This document shows, piece by piece, positions 1 to 5,052 of a DNA stretch of 6,320 nt; the first letter of the stretch is position 1, and each line of letters starts with the position of its first letter. The stretch lies in NCBI GenBank assembly GCA_007121055.1, contig SKMM01000125.1:1-6320 (forward strand), read 5' to 3'. The translations under genes were made by a program, and so were the position numbers. The notes beneath the pieces are model-generated. The model did no database searches, had not been told where the DNA came from, and worked only from the letters and a program-made list of their open reading frames with translations. The stretch comes from Paracoccaceae bacterium (GTDB lineage: Bacteria > Pseudomonadota > Alphaproteobacteria > Rhodobacterales > Rhodobacteraceae).

Positions 1-80
1 GTGCCGCCGCCGCGGATCGCCAGCGGGCCGTTGGCGCCGCGGATGGCCTCGGACAGTTCGGTCTCGGTACTGGGCTGCAT
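1..80 (-). CDS. glcE: Glycolate oxidase subunit GlcE, N-terminal fragment
   Basis: Only the first 26 codons lie in the window; the gene runs off the left edge. The peptide starts MQPSTETELSEAIRGA and reaches the IRGGGT motif, which is the usual opening of GlcE: a short helix of the S/T-E-x-E-L type, then the first part of the FAD-binding PCMH-type domain with its Gly-rich loop. GlcE is the second flavin-domain subunit of the GlcDEF glycolate oxidase, which oxidises glycolate to glyoxylate. The start is ATG at 80-78, with a GGGAGA Shine-Dalgarno match (complement of 86-91) five bases upstream. It follows glcD on the same strand after 124 bp, the normal glcD-glcE order, so glcF would be expected further left. 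The identification rests on a short peptide plus position. Confidence 0.78.
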   Translation of the reverse strand, partial: MQPSTETELSEAIRGANGPLAIRGGG

Positions 81-204
81 GCCCGTCTCCCTGTCTTTGG
101 GCCCGACGCGGCGGCCCGGGTCGGTCCGGCCCGCCCGATCCCGGCCGGACAGACCTCGTAGGTCGGGCGAGCTTTACCCCGCAGATCATTGAAGGAAAAA
201 GACT
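81..204 (-). repeat. glcD-glcE intercistronic inverted repeats
   Basis: This gap carries two perfect small hairpins. GTCCGGCC (124-131) pairs with GGCCGGAC (143-150) across an 11-base loop, and GACCT (152-156) pairs with AGGTC (160-164) across CGT. The stretch from 157 on resembles the degenerate GTAGGTCGGG...ACCC type of short palindromic repeat scattered in many proteobacterial intergenic regions, but no second copy is present to confirm that. No run of T follows either stem on the minus strand, so this is unlikely to be an intrinsic terminator. It could instead stabilise the glcD message or tune downstream glcE expression; that is inference. Confidence 0.4.
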
Positions 205-1638
205 TCAGGCCGCGCGCCGCCCGGCCGAGACAGCCAGCGGGAACACCTTCGCAGGGTTCAGCAGCCAGCGCGGGTCGAAGGCGTCCTTGACCCGCATCTG
301 CACCTCCAGATCGTCCGGGGCGAACTGATCCGTCATCAGGTCGCGCTTCTCCACGCCGACCCCATGCTCGCCCGACAGGCAGCCCCCCACCTCGACGCAC
401 AGCCGCAGGATGTCGGCGCCCAGCGACTCGGCCCTGTCCAGCTCGCCCGGCTGGTTGGCGTTGAACAGGATCAGCGGATGCATGTTGCCGTCGCCCGCGT
501 GGAAGACATTGGCCACGTCGAGGCCGTAGTCCCGCGACAGCTCGCCGATCCGCCGCAGCACCCCCGGCAATTCGCCCACCGGGATGGTCCCGTCCAGACA
601 GATGTAGTCGTTGATTTGCCCCATCGCCCCGAAGGCCGACTTGCGCCCCTTCCAGATCGCGGCCGATTCCGCCTCCGAGGCGCTCTCGCGCAGCTCCACC
701 GGGTTGTGGCGGCGCGCGATCTCGGTGATGGCCGCAAGCTGCGCGTCGATCTCGGCGTCCGAGCCCTCAACCTCCACGATCAGCAGCGCCTCGCAGTCGG
801 GGTAACCGGCCTTGGCAAAGGCCTCACAGGCGCGGATGCAGGGGCGGTCCATGAACTCGATCGCCACCGGCAGGATGCCCGCGCGGATGATGTCGGACAC
901 GCACTGCCCCGCCACCTCGGACGAATCGAAGCCCACCAGCACCGGTCGCGCGCCCTCGGGCTTGGGCAGGATGCGCAACGTGGCCTCGGTCACCACCCCA
1001 AGCTGGCCCTCCGAGCCACAGATCACCCCCAGCAGATCGAGGCCCGGCGCATCGAGATGCGCCCCCCCCAACTCGATCACCGTGCCGTCCATCAGCACGA
1101 CCTTGGCGCCCAGCAGGTTGTTGGTGGTCACCCCGTATTTCAGGCAATGCGCCCCGCCGGAATTCATGGCGATATTGCCCGCGATGGCGCAGGCAAGCTG
1201 GCTCGACGGGTCGGGGGCATAGAAAAACCCGTCTTCCTCGACCGCGCCCGTCACGGACAGATTGGTGCGCCCGGTCTGGACCCGGATGAAGCGGTTGTCG
1301 AAATCGGTCTCAAGCACCTCGGTCATCCGCGCCACGCCCAGCATCACGCTGTCGGCGGTGGGCAGCGACCCGCCCGCCAGCGACGTCCCCGCCCCGCGCG
1401 GCACCACCGGCACGCCCTCGGCATGGCAGAACCGCATCACCGCCGCGACCTCCTCGGTCGTACGCGGCAACACCACGGCCATGGGCGCACAGCGATAGGC
1501 GGTCAGCGCGTCGCACTCGTAGGCGCGCGTCTCGGCCGGATCGTGGATCAGCCCATCCTCGGGCAACAAGGCCCGCAGACCGGCGATCAGCCGGTCGCGG
1601 CGGTCCAGGATGCGGGTGTCTGCAGCGGGCATTTCCAT
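205..1638 (-). CDS. glcD: Glycolate oxidase subunit GlcD (FAD-linked)
   Basis: The product has 477 residues, close to the 480-500 usual for GlcD. It is the FAD-binding catalytic subunit of membrane-associated glycolate oxidase (GlcDEF), converting glycolate to glyoxylate and passing electrons towards the respiratory chain. The PCMH-type FAD domain begins near residue 50 and contains the pyrophosphate loop PRGAGTSLAGG (80-90), the PDPSS...GNIAMNSGG stretch (143-162) and ICGSEGQLGVVT (206-217). The C-terminal oxidase domain carries VFHAGDGNMHP (378-388) and SGEHGVG (422-428), both typical of the GlcD/D-lactate/2-hydroxyglutarate dehydrogenase family, and ends with the DPRWLLNPAKVFP signature (455-467). 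The ATG at 1638 is chosen because AGGAGG (complement of 1644-1649) lies five bases upstream; another in-frame ATG at 1632 would be 11 bases away. An open frame continues to 1965 but is low-complexity and overlaps mgsA. D-lactate or D-2-hydroxyglutarate dehydrogenase is the alternative, but glcE next door favours glycolate. Confidence 0.93.
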   Translation of the reverse strand: MEMPAADTRILDRRDRLIAGLRALLPEDGLIHDPAETRAYECDALTAYRCAPMAVVLPRTTEEVAAVMRFCHAEGVPVVPRGAGTSLAGGSLPTADSVMLGVARMTEVLETDFDNRFIRVQTGRTNLSVTGAVEEDGFFYAPDPSSQLACAIAGNIAMNSGGAHCLKYGVTTNNLLGAKVVLMDGTVIELGGAHLDAPGLDLLGVICGSEGQLGVVTEATLRILPKPEGARPVLVGFDSSEVAGQCVSDIIRAGILPVAIEFMDRPCIRACEAFAKAGYPDCEALLIVEVEGSDAEIDAQLAAITEIARRHNPVELRESASEAESAAIWKGRKSAFGAMGQINDYICLDGTIPVGELPGVLRRIGELSRDYGLDVANVFHAGDGNMHPLILFNANQPGELDRAESLGADILRLCVEVGGCLSGEHGVGVEKRDLMTDQFAPDDLEVQMRVKDAFDPRWLLNPAKVFPLAVSAGRRAA

Positions 1639-1670
1639 GGCGACCTCCTCCCCGAGTTCGGCCTGGCAAC

Positions 1671-1707
1671 TGGTAAGGAAAGATAACCAATATCGGGGCT
1701 GTGGCAA
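1671..1707 (-). promoter_or_regulatory. Candidate glcD promoter with overlapping dyad
   Basis: On the minus strand, TTGCCA (complement of 1702-1707; five of six bases of TTGACA) is followed after 16 bases by TATCTT (complement of 1680-1685; four of six bases of TATAAT). This would start transcription about 35 bases before the glcD ATG. The region is the only AT-rich patch in the intergenic space. An interrupted dyad TGGT (1671-1674) and ACCA (1686-1689), with one more symmetric A/T pair inside, covers the -10 hexamer, as expected of an operator. Its 11-base centre is wider than the GGT-N3-ACC layout of GntR-family sites such as those of GlcC-like regulators, so the regulator cannot be named. 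This is a pattern match only. Confidence 0.4.
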
Positions 1708-1736
1708 CCCCCCTTGTGTCGCAGGCCCCCTTAGCC

Positions 1737-1751
1737 GCAGGCCCGGCCTGC
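1737..1751. promoter_or_regulatory. Perfect 15-bp palindrome in the divergent region
   Basis: GCAGGCC (1737-1743) and GGCCTGC (1745-1751) are exact reverse complements around a single C. The site lies near the middle of the glcD/mgsA intergenic region, upstream of both likely promoters. This geometry suits a dimeric regulator's operator better than a transcription terminator, since the one-base spacer makes a poor hairpin loop and no T run follows on either strand. In such GC-rich DNA a chance palindrome cannot be excluded. Confidence 0.3.
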
Positions 1752-1783
1752 CCGCACCGGCGGCGCGGCGGTGGCTGGGCGCA

Positions 1784-1798
1784 GGGCGCAGCCCTTGC
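1784..1798 (+). promoter_or_regulatory. Possible sigma54 promoter of the mgs operon
   Basis: GGGC (1784-1787) and TTGC (1795-1798) keep the exact GG-N10-GC spacing of -24/-12 promoters (model TGGCAC-N5-TTGC; here GGGCGC-N5-TTGC). Transcription would start near 1810, giving a leader of about 40 bases before the mgsA ATG at 1850. Nitrogen-linked glnT-type genes of Rhizobium are known to use NtrC and sigma54, which makes this plausible. The same stretch also forms an AGGGC-GCA-GCCCT hairpin (1783-1795). GG-N10-GC is frequent by chance at this GC content, and I see no clear NtrC sites upstream, so confidence is low. No convincing sigma70 promoter was seen on this strand. Confidence 0.25.
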
Positions 1799-1849
1799 GG
1801 CGGGCGGGATTGTCGGGAACACAGGCGGGGCGACGCAAGGGAGCGGACG

Positions 1850-2746
1850 ATGTGCGGGATCGTGGGGCTGTTTCTGAAGGACAGGGCGCTGGAGCCCGAT
1901 CTGGGCCGGCATCTGGCGGCGATGCTGGTGACGATGACCGACCGCGGCCCCGACAGCGCGGGCATCGCGGTCTATGCCGCCCCGCAGCCGGGCCGGGCGC
2001 GCCTGACGGTGACCTCGGCCGCGCCCGAGGCGGATTTCGCAACCCTGGCGGAGGATCTGGGCGCAGCACTGGCCACCGAGGTGACGCTGGACCGGCATGG
2101 CCCGGCCGCGGTCCTACACCTGCCCGAGGACCGTCTGGCCGAGGCCCGCGCCGCCCTGCCCGGCCTGCGCCCGGGGGTGGGCGTCGCGAGCGAAGGCCGG
2201 GCCATCGAGATCTACAAGGAGGTGGGCCGCCCCGCCGATGTGGCCATGCGCTTCGGGCTCGCGGACATGGCGGGCAGCCACGGCATCGGCCACACCCGCA
2301 TGGCCACCGAATCCGCCGTCACCACCGCCGGCGCCCACCCCTTCTCCACCGGCCCCGACCAGTGCCTCGTGCACAACGGCTCGCTGTCGAACCACAACAA
2401 TGTCCGCCGCCGGCTGCGCCATGGCGGGATGGACTTCGCTACGGACAATGATTCGGAGGTCGCGGCGGCCTATCTGACCCACCGCATGGCGAAGGGCGAC
2501 GATCTGGGCAAGGCGCTGGAACACGCCCTGCACGACCTCGACGGCTTCTACACTTTCGTCGTGGGCACCGCGGACGGCTTCGGGGTGCTGCGCGACGCCA
2601 TCGCCTGCAAACCCGCCGTCATGGCCGAGACGGACCAGTGGGTCGCCTTCGGCTCGGAATACCGCGCGCTCGCGGTCCTGCCCGGCATCGAAGGCGCCAG
2701 GGTGTGGGAGCCCGAGCCCGCCACCGTCTATTTCTGGAGGCACTGA
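1850..2746 (+). CDS. mgsA: N-methylglutamate synthase subunit A (class II glutamine amidotransferase, GlxB-like)
   Basis: The product has 298 residues and is a stand-alone class II (Ntn-type) glutamine amidotransferase, equivalent to the N-terminal domain of the glutamate synthase large subunit. In the Mgs complex it is thought to handle the gamma-amide donor and pass the released amine to the FMN subunit. Start placement is forced: the sequence opens MCGIVGLF, and Cys2 is the N-terminal nucleophile exposed when Met is removed. AAGGGAG at 1837-1843 is the ribosome site, six bases upstream. Other motifs are RGPDSAG (32-38), GIGHTRMATES (145-155), HPF (163-165), HNGSLSN with the oxyanion Asn-Gly (175-181) and TDNDSEV (198-204). 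Its stop overlaps the mgsB start (TGATG). The same family is called glxB in rhizobia. An asparagine-synthase or amidophosphoribosyltransferase role is unlikely, because neither the synthetase nor the phosphoribosyltransferase domain is present. Confidence 0.88.
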   Translation: MCGIVGLFLKDRALEPDLGRHLAAMLVTMTDRGPDSAGIAVYAAPQPGRARLTVTSAAPEADFATLAEDLGAALATEVTLDRHGPAAVLHLPEDRLAEARAALPGLRPGVGVASEGRAIEIYKEVGRPADVAMRFGLADMAGSHGIGHTRMATESAVTTAGAHPFSTGPDQCLVHNGSLSNHNNVRRRLRHGGMDFATDNDSEVAAAYLTHRMAKGDDLGKALEHALHDLDGFYTFVVGTADGFGVLRDAIACKPAVMAETDQWVAFGSEYRALAVLPGIEGARVWEPEPATVYFWRH

Positions 2747-3432
2747 TGGAGACGGTCGATCTGGCGACCACCCCCCTGCGCGACCTGAACGCCGCCCTGC
2801 AGGCCCAGACCCGCGAGACCAACCGCACCGCCTGGGAGGTGCTGAACCCCCGCGGCGTGCACGCCATCGCCGTGGGGCTCGACGCGCCGATCCAGGTCAC
2901 CGTGCGCGGCTCCACCGGCTACTATTGCGGCGGCATGAACAAGCAGGCCGAGATCACCGTGACAGGCTCGGCCGGCCCCGGCGTGGCCGAGAACATGATG
3001 TCCGGCACCGTGGTGATCGAGGGCGACGCCTCGCAATACGCGGGCGCCACCGGGCAGGGGGGCCTGCTGGTGATCAAGGGCAACGCCGCCTCGCGCTGCG
3101 GCATCTCCATGAAGGGGATCGACATCGTGGTGTTCGGCAATATCGGCCCCATGAGCGCCTTCATGGCGCAGGCCGGCCGGCTGGTGGTGCTGGGCGACGC
3201 CGGCGAGGCGCTGGGCGATTCGCTCTACGAGGCGCGGCTGTATGTCCGCGGGTCGGTGAAATCCCTCGGCGCCGACTGCGTGGAGAAGGAGATGCGGCCC
3301 GAGCATCTGGCGGAACTGTCCGACCTCCTTTCCCGCGCCGGCGCCGATGCCCGACCGGAAGACTTCCGCCGCTACGGCTCGGCCCGCACGCTCTACAATT
3401 TCAAGCCCGACAATGCAGGGGCCTACGGATGA
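2746..3432 (+). CDS. mgsB: N-methylglutamate synthase subunit B (GXGXG domain, GlxC-like)
   Basis: The product has 228 residues and matches the C-terminal GXGXG domain of the glutamate synthase large subunit, a right-handed beta-helix with a structural role in holding the amidotransferase and synthase parts together. After an N-terminal segment of about 35 residues, glycine-punctuated strands repeat along the chain: VRGSTGYYCGG (53-63), VTGSAGPGV (72-80), GTVVIEGDAS (87-96), GQGGLLVIKGNA (103-114), GIDIVVFGNIG (124-134) and GRLVVLGDAGEALGDS (144-159). No catalytic residues are expected. GGAGG at 2736-2740 is placed five bases before the ATG. The start overlaps the mgsA stop by one base and the stop overlaps the mgsC start by four (ATGA), so the three subunits are probably translated in fixed proportion. 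Formylmethanofuran dehydrogenase subunit C has a similar fold, but the neighbours exclude that reading. Confidence 0.87.
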   Translation: METVDLATTPLRDLNAALQAQTRETNRTAWEVLNPRGVHAIAVGLDAPIQVTVRGSTGYYCGGMNKQAEITVTGSAGPGVAENMMSGTVVIEGDASQYAGATGQGGLLVIKGNAASRCGISMKGIDIVVFGNIGPMSAFMAQAGRLVVLGDAGEALGDSLYEARLYVRGSVKSLGADCVEKEMRPEHLAELSDLLSRAGADARPEDFRRYGSARTLYNFKPDNAGAYG

Positions 3433-4736
3433 CCACACCGCCGCGCTTCTCCGCCACCTTCACGCCGGACGTGAACGCCGAAATCCGCCGCGCGGCCGAC
3501 ACCGGCCTCTATGACATCCGCGGCGGCGGGGCCAAACGCCGCGTGCCCCATTTCGACGACCTGCTGTTCCTCGGCGCCTCGATCTCGCGCTACCCGCTCG
3601 AAGGCTACCGCGAACGCTGCGGCACCGACGTCACGCTGGGCACCCGCCACGCAAAGACCCCCATCCAGCTCGACATCCCCATCACCATCGCCGGCATGTC
3701 CTTCGGCTCGCTGTCGGCGCAGGCCAAGGAGGCGCTGGGCCGCGGCGCCTCGGCCATGGGCACCTCCACCACCACCGGCGACGGTGGCATGACCGACGAG
3801 GAGCGCGCGCACTCGACCAAGCTCGTCTACCAGCTCCTGCCCTCGCGCTACGGCATGAACCCCGACGATTTGCGCCGCGCCGACGCCATCGAGATCGTGG
3901 TGGGCCAGGGCGCGAAACCCGGCGGGGGCGGCATGCTGCTGGGCCAGAAGATCACCGACCGGGTGGCCGAGATGCGCACGCTGCCCAAGGGGATCGACCA
4001 GCGCTCGGCCTGCCGCCACCCCGACTGGACCGGCCCCGACGACATGGAGATCAAGATCCTGGAGCTGCGCGAGATCACCGGCTGGGAGAAGCCGATCTAC
4101 GTCAAGGTGGGCGGCGCGCGGCCCTATTACGACACCGCGCTTGCGGCCAAGGCGGGCGCGGATGTGGTGGTGCTGGACGGCATGCAGGGCGGCACGGCCG
4201 CGACGCAGGACGTGTTCATCGAACATGTCGGCCTGCCCACGCTCGCCTGCATCCGCCCCGCCGTGCAGGCGTTGCAGGACCTCGGCCTGCACCGCGAGGT
4301 GCAGCTGGTGGTCTCGGGCGGCATCCGAACCGGCGCCGACGTGGCCAAGGCGCTGGCGCTGGGCGCCGACGCGGTGTCCATAGGCACCGCGGCCCTGGTA
4401 GCGTTGGGCGACAACGACCCCCGCTGGGAGGAGGAGTACCGCAAGCTCGGCACAACCGCCGGCGCCTATGACGACTGGCACGAGGGCCGCGACCCCGCCG
4501 GCATCACCACCCAGGACCCCGACCTCGCCGCCCGGCTCGACCCGGTGGCGGCGGGCCGGCGGCTGAAGAACTACCTCAGCGTGCTGACGCTGGAGGCCCA
4601 GACCATCGCGCGCGCCTGCGGCAAAAGCCATGTGCTGAACCTCGAACCCGAAGACCTCTGCGCGCTGACGGTGGAGGCCGCCGCCATGGCCGGCGTACCT
4701 CTGGCGGGCACCGACTGGGTGCCGGGAAAGAGATAA
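3429..4736 (+). CDS. mgsC: N-methylglutamate synthase subunit C (FMN-binding glutamate synthase-like, GlxD-like)
   Basis: The product has 435 residues and is the FMN-binding TIM-barrel synthase subunit, the catalytic part that forms N-methylglutamate. Family hallmarks in order are MSFGSLS (90-96), TTTGDGGMTDEER (114-126), QGAKPGGGG (160-168; QGAKPGEGG in GltB), IYVKVGG (223-229), LDGMQGGTAATQ (249-260; GHDGGTGAS in GltB), and the phosphate-binding end SGGIRTGADVAKALALGADAV (296-316, key residues G297, G298, G302) followed by IGTAAL (318-323). The region that carries the three cluster cysteines in true glutamate synthase has none here (residues 326-363), although PAGITTQDP is kept, so a 3Fe-4S cluster is not expected. 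AGGGG at 3417-3421 lies seven bases before the ATG, inside the end of mgsB. The gene ends with TAA immediately before a low-GC segment. Homologues with the glxD name are known in rhizobia; the exact substrate is inferred from gmaS downstream. Confidence 0.88.
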   Translation: MTTPPRFSATFTPDVNAEIRRAADTGLYDIRGGGAKRRVPHFDDLLFLGASISRYPLEGYRERCGTDVTLGTRHAKTPIQLDIPITIAGMSFGSLSAQAKEALGRGASAMGTSTTTGDGGMTDEERAHSTKLVYQLLPSRYGMNPDDLRRADAIEIVVGQGAKPGGGGMLLGQKITDRVAEMRTLPKGIDQRSACRHPDWTGPDDMEIKILELREITGWEKPIYVKVGGARPYYDTALAAKAGADVVVLDGMQGGTAATQDVFIEHVGLPTLACIRPAVQALQDLGLHREVQLVVSGGIRTGADVAKALALGADAVSIGTAALVALGDNDPRWEEEYRKLGTTAGAYDDWHEGRDPAGITTQDPDLAARLDPVAAGRRLKNYLSVLTLEAQTIARACGKSHVLNLEPEDLCALTVEAAAMAGVPLAGTDWVPGKR

Positions 4737-4746
4737 AGCCTCAAAC

Positions 4747-4751
4747 GGGGA
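4747..4751 (+). promoter_or_regulatory. Weak ribosome site before the 87-codon ORF
   Basis: GGGGA sits eight bases before the ATG at 4760. It is a partial Shine-Dalgarno match, weaker than those of the flanking genes. It supports, but does not prove, that the small ORF is translated. Confidence 0.35.
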
Positions 4752-4759
4752 TCAAGAGA

Positions 4760-5023
4760 ATGGCAATTTGGTGCGCAGTGATTGAAGTGATCGGAAGCGG
4801 TGACTGTAGACCTCTAGGGAAAGTTGAGTTTGAGCAGCTTCCAAGAGCGGGAGATGACGTCGAAATCTGCCCGGTTCTGTCACCACCTTGTCTATACACA
4901 ACAGTCCGCGCGGAGCATCGTGGTGTCCACGAAACACAACGAGAGAACCGGGTGACGGCCGACAAACAGCCAGAGACGCTACTGTTCGTGGAATACAAGC
5001 GCACCGTAACTGAGCTTCTCTGA
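4760..5023 (+). CDS. Small hypothetical protein in low-GC insert
   Basis: I do not recognise this 87-residue product. Its composition suggests a compact, mostly beta protein with no membrane segment or signal peptide: an N-terminal hydrophobic strand (IWCAVIEVIG, 3-12), then LGKVEFEQLPRAGDDVEI (19-36), YTTVRAEHRG (46-55) and a last strand LLFVEYKR (74-81). The alternation of strand, LPRxGD turn, strand, Y-x-x-V-x-x-x-H and final valine-rich strand resembles real small folded proteins more than random translation. Codon use is quite unlike the neighbours: 45 of 87 codons end in G or C (52%), against a strong G/C preference in mgsC and gmaS, and AGA and CTA codons occur. It lies 23 bases after mgsC and 29 before gmaS on the same strand, so it would be co-transcribed. 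It is either a recently acquired gene or a spurious ORF in foreign DNA. Confidence 0.5.
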   Translation: MAIWCAVIEVIGSGDCRPLGKVEFEQLPRAGDDVEICPVLSPPCLYTTVRAEHRGVHETQRENRVTADKQPETLLFVEYKRTVTELL

Positions 5024-5039
5024 GTGAATGCTGATGACC

Positions 5040-5045
5040 AGGGGG
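5040..5045 (+). promoter_or_regulatory. Ribosome binding site that fixes the gmaS TTG start
   Basis: AGGGGG lies seven bases before TTG at 5053. An in-frame TGA at 5035 blocks any longer reading, and the next in-frame starts (GTG 5092, ATG 5104) would remove 13 or 17 residues of the conserved N-terminal region. The nearby TTG at 5048 is out of frame. Confidence 0.65.
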
Positions 5046-5052
5046 AATTGAA

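Noticed and set aside
364..1686. Open frame of 440 codons on the plus strand opposite glcD
   Set aside because: It is a complement shadow of glcD: rich in Ala, Arg, His, Gln and Gly with no motif, while the minus strand has clear GlcD signatures throughout.
1639..1965. N-terminal extension of glcD by 109 codons
   Set aside because: The extension is Arg/Pro/Ser-rich with no homology pattern, runs into mgsA, and the ATG at 1638 has an excellent AGGAGG site and the right family length.
2114..2743. Open frame of 209 codons on the minus strand opposite mgsA
   Set aside because: The plus strand carries all class II amidotransferase motifs; the antisense translation is compositionally biased.
3423..4631. 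Open frame of 402 codons on the minus strand opposite mgsC
   Set aside because: It is a shadow of mgsC with biased composition and no recognisable domain.
4919..4931. CGTGG-TGT-CCACG hairpin in the low-GC insert, considered as a terminator or recombination site
   Set aside because: The stem has only five pairs, no T run follows, it lies within the small ORF, and no second copy is present.
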